Assembly (NCBI GenBank): GCA_902500755.1
Contig: CABVRV010000018.1
Span: forward strand, 1 to 48,641
DNA: 48,641 nucleotides
Reading direction: 5' to 3'
DNA from: an uncultured Nitrospira sp.
Lineage (GTDB): Bacteria; Nitrospirota; Nitrospiria; Nitrospirales; Nitrospiraceae
Notes under the pieces: generated by a model
Seen by the model: only the letters and a program-made list of their open reading frames with translations
What the model was told of the DNA's origin: nothing
Databases searched by the model: none
Made by a program: the position numbers and the translations under genes
Part shown: positions 41,257-48,641 of the stretch, piece by piece
Layout of the letters: each line of letters begins with the position of its first letter
Numbering within the stretch: the first letter of the stretch is position 1

Positions 41257-41763
41257 CTACCAATCCTGATACGTGGTGCCATCCAAAGCCGTCGCTTCGC
41301 TTTGTGTCATCACATCGTAGACATCCTCGCCACACCAACTGGACGGCTTGGGACGGTCCTTGTAACAACGCAAGAGCCAATCCGGTTTTCCCGTCATAGG
41401 ATCTACCGGCATGACCCGCAAATAACGCCTGACCGTCGTGCCTCGAACGGTTGCTTCTTCTCCGGTGAGCTTCACCCCCAACAGCACATCCAGGGACTTC
41501 GGATATCCATAAGGACCCGAGACTTCCTTACAGACCAACTTATTTTTCAGGCAGACAGGCCCAAGCAGAATATTCCCATCACGGTTCCACTCCAGCTTGA
41601 ACAGATCGATCGCGCTGCGAATGATTCGAAGCTGTTGGCGCAACTCAATTTCATGGGTTCGTTTCGTCGATATTTTACTCAAAGGCATGGCAACTGAGGC
41701 CAAGACCATGATAATTGTCATGGTGACGAGGATCTCGATCAATGTAAGCCCATCCTCTCTCAC
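41257..41763 (-). CDS. second GspG-like pseudopilin
   Basis: 168 residues beginning at a GTG that overlaps the secretin stop (GTGA). Prepilin signal EDGLTLIEILVTMTIIMVLA with Glu at +5. The core matches GspG (LLGVKLTGEEATVRGTTVRR, YLRVMPVDPMTGKPDWLL, VYDVMTQSEATALDGTTYQD) with an insertion carrying two Cys (PVCLKNKLVCKEV), and two more Cys near the end (RCYKDRPKPSSWCGEDVYDV) that could form disulphides. It may be a second major or a minor pseudopilin. Paired GspG-like genes after a secretin are seen in related hybrid systems. Confidence 0.85.
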   Translation of the reverse strand: MREDGLTLIEILVTMTIIMVLASVAMPLSKISTKRTHEIELRQQLRIIRSAIDLFKLEWNRDGNILLGPVCLKNKLVCKEVSGPYGYPKSLDVLLGVKLTGEEATVRGTTVRRYLRVMPVDPMTGKPDWLLRCYKDRPKPSSWCGEDVYDVMTQSEATALDGTTYQDW

Positions 41764-44078
41764 CGCACTCTCACTACCCCTGACCCAATAGCTTCGAACG
41801 ATGCCTCATCAGCTGTGTCGGAATGACTCAGCTCAACTCGAACGGGCGATACACCAGGCGCCTTTGCCACAAAGGTGAGGTACACGGTCCGGGGCGCTCG
41901 TTGATCCGGATAAGCCAATTGAAACATGACAGCCCCCCCCCGGTTTCTATCGCCTTCCGATTTAGATGCGTCCACGGTGATGAGCTGCCCATCATCAAGA
42001 CGTATAAACTCCAGAATGTCGGGGTCATATTCGAACTTGAATGTATTCTCACCAGAAGCTCGGATCCGACCATCCACAATGGCAATCGTGACTTCCTTGC
42101 CGGATTGGACAACCGATTCATCAGGCTTGACTTGCAGTGCAGGGCCTGGTGTCGCCAATTTGGTCAATGACTGCGCGGGCTTCATCAGAACTGCACCTCT
42201 GGGTGGTGCGCCACGCCGAGTGGAAGATGTCCCGTCCTCACCTTTCAAAGACGTTGATATCGTTCCTGCAGAGCCGAAAAACACTGGACTGGTTGAATAG
42301 TTGAATTCGGTCCCGGACCAAAACGCCTGATTGGTAGACCCAGAAGGAAGCGCCGGCTGTGCAATACGAGGAGTAATAGTCAAAATGACTTCTGTCGTGA
42401 CCCGTTCGGTTTTGAAAGAACTCAACAAATTTCCGATGACTGGCAAATCCCCAATCCATGGCATGGTGACGCGTGTTCGGCGATCCTCTTCTTGAAGAAG
42501 ACCACCGAGAACGATTGTTTCACCATCCCTCATGTTGAGGGTTGTTTCAGCGGAACGATTGCCAAATTTGAATTGCTGAATGAGGGGAGAAGCCTGCAGC
42601 GTGATTTGATCACCAACCCGAATGACCTCCACCTTCATTTTCAGCGACAACTCATTGCCCAGTCGAATGGAAGGTTCGACAGTCAGTTTGACACCCGTAT
42701 CTCGAAACTCGATTGACGTGACGGTTGAGGTAGTCGGGACGGCTCCGGTGGCGGCTTGTCCCGGTAACACATTGGTCGTCGAGAGAAGGATGGGCTGCTT
42801 GTCTCCGATGTTAATCTCTGCTTTTTTGTTGTTGATGACACGGATCTTCGGCGAAGCAAGAGTCTTGGCGTCGGATTGCTGCTTAAAGAAATCCAGCAAC
42901 ACGGTGGTCGGTAGTTTGAAGAGATAACTGTCTGGCCCAAGATTCGTGAGTTGCCGGTAGGTCATCTGTACGGCCTCAGCGGCCAGTGTTCCCGTGAATC
43001 CAGAAGCAATCAATCCGGCACCGGCTTGTTTCGGATAGTTAAGCCCATATGTCTGATTCTTCGTGCGGTTGACTTCCAGCACTTCGAGATCAAAGAGAAC
43101 CTCAGGCTCCTGCCGGTCATTCGCAAGGATGATCTTTTCGGCAAGCTCCAGTTTCTCCGGTTGGTCACGGATGACAATGGCATTCAGCTGCTCGTTCGCA
43201 TGCATGCGCTTGGAATCCAACATGCTCTTGAGTAGGAGCACCATATCTTTCGCTTTCGCCGTCGATAGGTAGAATGTTCGGATCATCAGGTCCTGATACT
43301 GTTCCTGCTTCTGTTTGGTATCAGGACTGATCACTGTAACGGTTGGAGATATCTGGCGGGAAAATAAACTATTACTATTGAGAATCAGCCGAAGTGCTTC
43401 TTCAAATGGCGTGTCCTGAATCGCAATTGAAATAGGATCATTGCGGACATCTTTATCGAATACGAGGGTCAGCCCACCAGCCTTTGCCACGCCTTCCAAT
43501 ATGTCCTTGATGCCAGCATTCTTAAATTTCAGGGTTACAGGCTGCCTCGATCCCTCCACTCTTCTGAGTGCTTGCTGGTCTTCGGTAAGGCGCGTGATGG
43601 CATCAAGTGGGTCTTGGTATGTGGGGTCGAGTTCTACGGCCCGCGCGTAACTACCTAAAGCCTCTTCGATTCGCCCGAGTTGCACCAGACGTTCGGCTTC
43701 ACGATATTGGGATCGGGATTCTTTTAAACGTGTGGCCTCCTGAAAACCGGCTTGGTATTCGACGTTGGAAGGTTCAATGCTGAGAGCGCGCTTGAATTCT
43801 TCAAGCGCAAGATCAGTGTGTTTTTCTCTAATAAAGGCGCGGCCCCGTTCGGCATGCATCGCAGCTGTACGTTCACGAGACAACGCATATTTGCCCTGGA
43901 GAGAGGAATTAAATGGATCATCTTTCAATGCCTGCTTGTACGCGAGACTCGCCGCTTCCCACCGCTCCTCAGCCAAGTGTTGATCTCCTCGCTTGACTTC
44001 GGGAGAGACAAACAAGGAGCAGCCAGTCAGTAAAAAGATGCTTAGGGGATATAGATACACCTCTCGAGAGCGAGTCAC
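41760..44078 (-). CDS. gspD: secretin lipoprotein with TPR and cohesin-like domains
   Basis: 772 residues starting at GTG 44078 with AAAGGAG nine bases upstream; this start gives a lipoprotein signal (LYPLSIFLLTGC, Cys20). Order: tetratricopeptide repeats (about 30-160, LAEERWEAASLAYKQALKDD), STN/N0 domain (ILEGVAKAGGLTLVFDKDVR), N1-type domain, secretin barrel (SPKIRVINNKKAEINIGDKQ, DGETIVLGGLLQEEDRRTRV, PVIGNLLSSFKTERVTTEVI), then a linker and a C-terminal cohesin-like domain (about 640-770: FKFEYDPDILEFIRLDDGQL, YLTFVAKAPGVSPVRVELSH). It forms the outer membrane pore. TPR and cohesin-like additions are absent from classical GspD. Confidence 0.93.
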   Translation of the reverse strand: MTRSREVYLYPLSIFLLTGCSLFVSPEVKRGDQHLAEERWEAASLAYKQALKDDPFNSSLQGKYALSRERTAAMHAERGRAFIREKHTDLALEEFKRALSIEPSNVEYQAGFQEATRLKESRSQYREAERLVQLGRIEEALGSYARAVELDPTYQDPLDAITRLTEDQQALRRVEGSRQPVTLKFKNAGIKDILEGVAKAGGLTLVFDKDVRNDPISIAIQDTPFEEALRLILNSNSLFSRQISPTVTVISPDTKQKQEQYQDLMIRTFYLSTAKAKDMVLLLKSMLDSKRMHANEQLNAIVIRDQPEKLELAEKIILANDRQEPEVLFDLEVLEVNRTKNQTYGLNYPKQAGAGLIASGFTGTLAAEAVQMTYRQLTNLGPDSYLFKLPTTVLLDFFKQQSDAKTLASPKIRVINNKKAEINIGDKQPILLSTTNVLPGQAATGAVPTTSTVTSIEFRDTGVKLTVEPSIRLGNELSLKMKVEVIRVGDQITLQASPLIQQFKFGNRSAETTLNMRDGETIVLGGLLQEEDRRTRVTMPWIGDLPVIGNLLSSFKTERVTTEVILTITPRIAQPALPSGSTNQAFWSGTEFNYSTSPVFFGSAGTISTSLKGEDGTSSTRRGAPPRGAVLMKPAQSLTKLATPGPALQVKPDESVVQSGKEVTIAIVDGRIRASGENTFKFEYDPDILEFIRLDDGQLITVDASKSEGDRNRGGAVMFQLAYPDQRAPRTVYLTFVAKAPGVSPVRVELSHSDTADEASFEAIGSGVVRVR

Positions 44079-44293
44079 AATACCTGTCTCCTTTAGGCAC
44101 ATTAGACGGCATGGACAGATCGCCATGTCGACGCTATCAATTTTCTTATACTACGGATTAAGACAGGCTCAAAGAAAAAGGCTAGAAGATGAGGGAGGGT
44201 ATGTGAGGCTGCCGGTCAGATTTGGCGGAAGAACGCGTCTTCCGAACATCCTCAGATCTGGACTACCTTTCTACGATTGAAATCAGATGGACC

Positions 44294-45589
44294 TTACAGC
44301 CGCCAGTATTTTATCTGGGCAGGAATGTCATCAGGATTCAGGATGCCTTTGACATCGATCACAACAGCCTGTTTCTGGCTTCGGAGAGGAGTTAGAAGAT
44401 CCATTAATTTCGCTTGGGAGAAGTTCTTATGCGCAACCGCAACGATTAGTCCATCGAGATCCTTCATCTTGGTCCATTCGACGAGATGAATGCCATACTC
44501 TGCCAAAGCTTCTTCAGCTTCAGCAATCGGATCGTGCACCAGCACTTCGATTCCATATTCACGAAGTTCACGAATAATATCAGGGACCTTGCTATTGCGG
44601 AGATCGGGCACATTTTCTTTGAATGTGAGACCAAGCACTCCAACTTTTAATCCATTGATGGGGCGGGACAACCGACTTAGTAGTTTCACGGTGTGCTCGG
44701 CCACAAACTTCCCCATGCCGTTGTTAATGCGACGGCCGGCAAGTATGACCTCTGGATGATAGCCCACGGATTCCGCTTTGGAGGTCAAATAATAAGGATC
44801 CACACCTATACAATGGCCACCGACCAGGCCAGGAGAGAACTTGAGAAAATTCCATTTCGTCCCAGCTGCCTCAAGAACGGACTTGGTATCTACTCCCAAT
44901 CGATGGAAAATAAGGGATAATTCATTCATGAGAGCTATATTCAAGTCGCGCTGAGTGTTTTCAATGACCTTGGCTGCTTCAGCTACTTTGATACTGGAGG
45001 CTCGATGAATACCAGCTTTCACAACCAACGAGTAGATATTCGCCACGATATTGAGCGAATCTAGGTCCTGTGCTGATACAACCTTGATAATCTTTTCAAG
45101 TGTATGCTCCTTGTCTCCTGGATTTATCCTCTCTGGGGAATATCCTAGTTTGAAATCAACCCCGGCTTTCATTCCAGAAGTTCTTTCTAAGATTGGCAAG
45201 CACACTTCCTCGGTTGCACCGGGATAGACGGTAGATTCATACACTACGATCGAGCCCTGCGTAAGATTCCGTCCGATCAGCTCTGATGCCTTCTGCAACG
45301 CGGTAAGATCGGGTTGCAACGCATCATTGATAGGCGTTGGAACTGCAACGATGATGAAATCCGCTCCTTTAAGGTCAGCTGGTTCCGACGTATATCGTAC
45401 TTGCACAGAAGCTAAATCGCTTTTCGACACTTCCCCTGTCCGGTCGATGCCGTTGAGCAATTCGTCAATTTTCTTTTTGTTGATATCAAATCCAATTACG
45501 GGGCCTCTCTTCCCAAATGCCACTGCGATGGGAAGCCCTACGTAGCCCAACCCCACAACAGCGATGGAACGCGATTGTTGCTTAGTCAT
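44294..45589 (-). CDS. nucleotide-sugar 6-dehydrogenase (TviB/WbpA-like)
   Basis: 431 residues from the ATG at 45589 (GGGGGA upstream). UDP-glucose/GDP-mannose dehydrogenase family: NAD-binding AVVGLGYVGLPIAVAFGKRG, VPTPINDALQPDLTAL, substrate region FSPGLVGGHCIGVDPYYLTS with the catalytic Cys, and C-terminal LGLTFKENVPDLRNSKVPDI. The block VPTPIN and the ending KGIL favour the subgroup that oxidises UDP-HexNAc (UDP-GlcNAc or UDP-GalNAc) to the uronic acid for capsule or O-antigen. No other polysaccharide gene is in the window. It lies 215 bases upstream of the secretin gene on the same strand. Confidence 0.9.
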   Translation of the reverse strand: MTKQQSRSIAVVGLGYVGLPIAVAFGKRGPVIGFDINKKKIDELLNGIDRTGEVSKSDLASVQVRYTSEPADLKGADFIIVAVPTPINDALQPDLTALQKASELIGRNLTQGSIVVYESTVYPGATEEVCLPILERTSGMKAGVDFKLGYSPERINPGDKEHTLEKIIKVVSAQDLDSLNIVANIYSLVVKAGIHRASSIKVAEAAKVIENTQRDLNIALMNELSLIFHRLGVDTKSVLEAAGTKWNFLKFSPGLVGGHCIGVDPYYLTSKAESVGYHPEVILAGRRINNGMGKFVAEHTVKLLSRLSRPINGLKVGVLGLTFKENVPDLRNSKVPDIIRELREYGIEVLVHDPIAEAEEALAEYGIHLVEWTKMKDLDGLIVAVAHKNFSQAKLMDLLTPLRSQKQAVVIDVKGILNPDDIPAQIKYWRL

Positions 45590-46039
45590 ACATCCCCCAA
45601 TTAAGCTTCGACTGAGCTTCACCAAAGACCGGGTTAACAATGGCAGAAGAGACCATGATCGTCAAGAAATGGATGGCCTTTACCAGCTTGGCTTTTGCCT
45701 TAGCTCTAGCCACACGTTGACTTCATCGAGAAGCAGACCTTCCCGTATGGTGCAATCATACATTCCTAAAAATGAACTTCAATAATATCAATATGATCCG
45801 ATGGCAAACATGAAGAAGATCGCGCCACACTTACACCATATCAATCAATTCCACATCGCAATATAATCTATTACTTCACCTGTACCATCCATGATGGTGT
45901 GGCGAGGCCCCTCTCTAATTGAACATGCTCACGAGCAGTACTCTTCTGACTGACACCAGCTTGCATCAAAAACCAAAAACGTAGAAAAAGCCTCTGCATC
46001 GGAGCCTTCATTCAGTCGACATCATTTGCTTCCCACAAG
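45590..46039. other. divergent intergenic region
   Basis: About 450 bases between the leftward dehydrogenase gene and the rightward BACON gene. A 26-codon plus-strand frame (45640-45720, MAEETMIVKKWMAFTSLAFA) looks like a signal peptide cut short by a stop, but it has no ribosome site; it may be a relic of an exported protein. The rest is AT-richer than its surroundings, as expected for promoters of both genes. Confidence 0.4.
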
Positions 46040-46055
46040 AGGCACTCAACTTGCT
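46040..46055 (+). promoter_or_regulatory. sigma-54 (-24/-12) promoter of the BACON gene
   Basis: AGGCACTCAACTTGCT fits the consensus TGGCAC-N5-TTGC: GG and GC have exact 10-base spacing, and 13 of the 15 usual positions agree in class. It is 72 bases upstream of the ATG at 46127 and on the same strand. Transcription would need an enhancer-binding activator such as the NtrC-type protein at 7883-9298. Confidence 0.65.
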
Positions 46056-46126
46056 CGAAGCTCACCCTGGTCCCGTATCGTGCACGCGACGAAATTTACA
46101 TATGGACGTTGTGGAGGATTCCGACA

Positions 46127-47797
46127 ATGTACCAGCATAATCAGCGATTGTTGCTCCTCTCGGGTAGCATTGCCACCCTTATGTTAGTTCTCGAGCCAGT
46201 GACCCCTTGCCTACGGCTAGCCTTAGCGGCAACAAATGCGAATAGCGTCACAGCGGTGACTGCATCAACACCTAACCCCAATCAGACTAGGCGGCTTCCA
46301 GCACCCATGCTTCGGCTGATGTCAGAAATACCCGTATTACGGCAACTCGTACCCACGCCCGTCGTGACTCCTCCTGCACCAATTCCTGCCATAGGAGTAA
46401 GCTCCTCAAACTTTTCTTTCAGCGCTCAGCAGAACGCCGGCAATCCACCGGCACAAACCCTGGCTGTGACAAACAGAGGCGGAGGAACATTGATCTGGAA
46501 TGCCACGGCAAGTGCAGCATGGTTGACACTGAGTCCAGCAGCCGGCACCGGCAATGGTACAATTGCATTGACTGCCACCACCAGTTCTCTCGCTGCCGGA
46601 ACCTACAATACGATAATCACGGTGAATGCTGTAGGAACTCCAGCTATCACCATTCCAGTCAACCTGACGGTAGCACCTGCACCCGTGCCCCCTGCTATTA
46701 GTACAAGCCCAAGCAGCTTCTCCTTTACGGTCCAGCGAGGAGACGTCAACCCGGCTGCCCAAACGCTGAACATCAGCAACACCGGGGGGGGCACTCTGAC
46801 CTGGACCGCCAGTGATAACGCTCCCTGGTTAACACTCTCACAGACCTCGGGCACCGGAAACGGTACAATCACAGTCACTGCAACGTCCGGCTCACTCGCT
46901 GCCGGCACCTATAATGCGATGATCGTGCTGGGTTCGACAGGGGCCACCACGATTCAAATCCCCGTGACATTTACGGTTGCTTCCGAACCGACCACGATCA
47001 CACTGAGCCCATTGTTATTGGCCTATACGGCCGTATTAGGCAGCTCTAATCCTGCCAGCCAGTCTATGACAGTCAACTCAAACGGAAGCTGGACTGCAAA
47101 CGACAACACAGGCTGGCTCACGCTGAGTCCAACCTCAGGGTCCGGAAACGGCACCATTTCTGCGAGCATCAATCTAGGAGGGGTCCCGGTCGGAACACAT
47201 ACTGCCGCCATCACAGTAACAGGAGGAAGCACTATAAGAAATGTTAACGTGACCCTGACGGTCTCGGCTGCTTCATTCACCATATCGCCGGGTAGCCTCG
47301 CCTTTACGGCCACTCAAGGCGCAGCAAACCCACCAGCCCAAACCATCACATTCAATTCAACCGAATCATGGACCGCAAGTGACAACGCCTCCTGGCTATC
47401 ACTTAGCCCTACGTCAGGCCCGAAGAATGGGGTGATCACAGCAAGCATAAACACCACTAACGCCAAGCCGGGAAATAACCCAGCCACCATTACCGTGACC
47501 AGCGGAGGCGTGACTAAAACGGCGACCGTCAGCTTGATGCTAAACGCCCCAGCGAGTTCGTCGGCAACCTTGACTTGGAGCGCAAATAGAGAGAACGATC
47601 TGGCAGGGTACAAAGTGTATCGAGCGACAGCATCGGGAACCTATGGAGCGCCGATTGCCACACTTGCAGGAAATGTGACCACCTATCAGGCGACGAGCCT
47701 TGAATTTGGGAAAACGTATTTCTTTGTCGTGACAGCCTATGATATCGCCGGAAATGAAAGCGGATATTCGAACGAGGTGAGCAAGAGTATTTTCTAA
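46127..47797 (+). CDS. secreted BACON/fibronectin-III surface protein
   Basis: 556 residues from the ATG at 46127, nine bases after GGAGG. The signal peptide (LLLLSGSIATLMLVLEPVT) runs to about residue 38. After a Pro-rich linker there are four BACON-type Ig-like repeats of about 90 residues, each with the core W-T/L-x-x-D/S-x-A/T-x-W-L-T-L-S-P-x-S-G-x-G-N-G-T (for example TASDNAPWLTLSQTSGTGNG), and one fibronectin type III domain (LTWSANRENDLAGYKVYRAT, KTYFFVVTAYDIAGNESGYS). BACON domains often bind carbohydrate or mucin. Likely an extracellular matrix or adhesion protein, possibly a substrate of the type II-like system. The preceding sigma-54 site suggests controlled production. Confidence 0.85.
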   Translation: MYQHNQRLLLLSGSIATLMLVLEPVTPCLRLALAATNANSVTAVTASTPNPNQTRRLPAPMLRLMSEIPVLRQLVPTPVVTPPAPIPAIGVSSSNFSFSAQQNAGNPPAQTLAVTNRGGGTLIWNATASAAWLTLSPAAGTGNGTIALTATTSSLAAGTYNTIITVNAVGTPAITIPVNLTVAPAPVPPAISTSPSSFSFTVQRGDVNPAAQTLNISNTGGGTLTWTASDNAPWLTLSQTSGTGNGTITVTATSGSLAAGTYNAMIVLGSTGATTIQIPVTFTVASEPTTITLSPLLLAYTAVLGSSNPASQSMTVNSNGSWTANDNTGWLTLSPTSGSGNGTISASINLGGVPVGTHTAAITVTGGSTIRNVNVTLTVSAASFTISPGSLAFTATQGAANPPAQTITFNSTESWTASDNASWLSLSPTSGPKNGVITASINTTNAKPGNNPATITVTSGGVTKTATVSLMLNAPASSSATLTWSANRENDLAGYKVYRATASGTYGAPIATLAGNVTTYQATSLEFGKTYFFVVTAYDIAGNESGYSNEVSKSIF

Positions 47798-47881
47798 TTG
47801 ATGTTTCTCTCAAAACGACGGCACCTCAAAAAATTGAGTGGACTGTTGGCTTCAATGGTCCGTGGAGAAAGGAGCAGACTT

Positions 47882-47944
47882 ATGAGTAGGAAGGACGTAA
47901 CGTCGAAGAAGCTTGGCTCTAAGCTTAGGCCACGACCTGCTTGA
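47882..47944 (+). other. short broken reading frame at a mobile-element junction
   Basis: AAGGAG precedes an ATG opening a 20-codon frame, MSRKDVTSKKLGSKLRPRPA. The N-terminal pattern K-x-V-T-S-K looks like a real small-protein start, and the frame then runs into the 3' end of an IS5-like transposase remnant. Probably the head of a gene interrupted by an insertion. Function unknown. Confidence 0.3.
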
Positions 47945-48089
47945 AAAAGGCCATGGCGACTGCGCCCTCCAACACGCGATCCCGGTTCTCCGTAAACACG
48001 GTTACATCCCACACGGGGGCATCCCCATCCAGGCCAACAAGCCATCGGAATAACAGATTATAGTTGTCAGCGCCGTTGGTAGAAGTCAT
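47925..48089 (-). pseudogene. C-terminal or internal remnant of an IS5-type transposase
   Basis: On the minus strand: TSTNGADNYNLLFRWLVGLD, then GDAPVWDVTVFTENRDRVLE and GAVAMAFFKQVVA before a TAA. The block YNLLFRWFVGL-x-x-x-x-P-V-W-D-x-T-V-F-x-x-N-R-D-R-L is characteristic of IS5-family transposases just after their N-terminal domain. The rest of the gene (about 300 residues) is missing on both sides, so this is a dead fragment next to the newer IS3 element. Confidence 0.75.
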
Positions 48090-48143
48090 CAAATCATCGA
48101 AATAGAAAGTCCCCGACGTCCCCCCCTTGATTGAGCATCACAA

Positions 48144-48641
48144 TGATTTAGAGTCCAATCCCTTCAGGAAAGGAGATTGGCAATGAAGAAGCGGTTTTCC
48201 GAGGTCCAGATCATTGGGTTTTTACGGGAGGCGGAGACCGGGGTCGCGGTCAAAGATCTGTGCCGACGACATGAATTCTCCGAAGCCAGCTACTACCTCT
48301 GGCGGAGCAAGTTCGGCGGCATGACCGTGCTCGACGCCCAGCGGCTGAAGGCACTGGAACAGGAGAATACCCTGCTGAAGAAGTTACTGGCTGAGGCGCT
48401 GCTGGAGCAGGCGGTCACCCAAGAGGCTTCGAAAAAAGTGGTAAGTACACCGGCTCGTCGGGAGGTGGTGCGCTGGATGTGTGGCCGAGGCCTGACCGAG
48501 CGGTGTGCCTTGAAGGTGATGGGCATGAGCGCCAGCAGCTTGCGGTACCGACCTACCCCGGACCGGAATGCCGAACTGCGGACCGCCATTACCACACTGG
48601 CTGCTCGCCATCCGCGATACGTGGCCGGCATGATGTACCTC
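48144..48641 (+). mobile_element. IS3-family insertion sequence, left part
   Basis: The element begins somewhere before the transposase ATG at 48183. A TGA at 48144 (TGATTTAGAGTCCAATCCC) is a plausible left inverted-repeat tip, as IS3 ends often start TGA, but the right end lies outside the window so this cannot be confirmed. It sits about 55 bases from the IS5-like remnant. Confidence 0.55.
48183..48641 (+). CDS. IS3-family transposase, partial (window edge)
   Basis: AAAGGAG lies seven bases before the ATG. The frame stays open for 153 codons to the window edge. N-terminal helix-turn-helix and leucine zipper of OrfA: MKKRFSEVQIIGFLREAETG, VKDLCRRHEFSEASYYLWRS, LKALEQENTLLKKLLAEALL. It continues without a stop into an OrfB-like start (ARREVVRWMCGRGLTERCAL, KVMGMSASSLRYRP). 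Many IS3 elements make the fusion by a -1 frameshift at an A6G run; such a run exists here (TCGAAAAAAGTG), but the zero frame is already open. The catalytic DDE part lies beyond the window. Confidence 0.85.
   Translation, partial: MKKRFSEVQIIGFLREAETGVAVKDLCRRHEFSEASYYLWRSKFGGMTVLDAQRLKALEQENTLLKKLLAEALLEQAVTQEASKKVVSTPARREVVRWMCGRGLTERCALKVMGMSASSLRYRPTPDRNAELRTAITTLAARHPRYVAGMMYL

Overview
The window looks like a chromosomal accessory region of a Nitrospira-type bacterium (phylum Nitrospirota). This is an inference from overall gene style: a diderm with lipoproteins and TolC, a sigma-54 enhancer-binding regulator, a mixed type II secretion/type IV pilus apparatus and moderately high GC. No taxonomic marker gene is present, so the genus is a best guess.

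Left part (1-7.9 kb): a small periplasmic protein; a tRNA-Arg(CCU) gene; a 2.2-kb segment ended by a second copy of the tRNA 3' end, holding a 102-aa orphan, a response regulator running into a DUF72 remnant, and a small membrane protein. After it come a secreted 165-aa protein, an FG-GAP/ASPIC-UnbV lipoprotein, a proline-rich protein with a PD-(D/E)XK-like domain that has lost its acidic residues, a stand-alone Lrp/AsnC ligand-binding domain and a lipoprotein. Middle-left (7.9-12.8 kb, minus strand): a sigma-54 response regulator, its histidine kinase, and 4-alpha-glucanotransferase (malQ).

Centre (12.9-30.2 kb, minus strand) is the most interesting part. A complete type I secretion system (TolC-like channel, HlyD-like adaptor, HlyB-like ABC exporter with an inactive C39-like domain) lies directly downstream of two RTX hydrolase cargo genes: a 2111-aa protein with an N-terminal phage-lysozyme-like (GH24) domain, and a 602-aa class 3 lipase. 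Each cargo is preceded by a periplasmic or lipoprotein partner that looks like an immunity protein. Each partner is in turn preceded, at almost identical spacing, by a member of one small protein family (one intact, one decayed to its C-terminus). A third family member stands alone upstream. I read this as repeated modules of [small adapter]-[immunity]-[RTX toxin] feeding one shared exporter, with signs of deletion and recombination between modules. Export, toxicity and immunity are inferred.

Right part (30.3-48.6 kb): a 592-aa unknown protein adjoining proA; an 11-gene type II secretion/type IV pilus-like cluster (secretin with TPR and C-terminal cohesin-like region, two pseudopilins, LysM lipoprotein, GspF, GspE, PilM/N/O/P-like proteins, one atypical pilin); a nucleotide-sugar dehydrogenase; a sigma-54 promoter driving a secreted BACON/fibronectin-III protein; and a mobile-element junction with an IS5-like transposase remnant and an IS3-family transposase cut by the window end.
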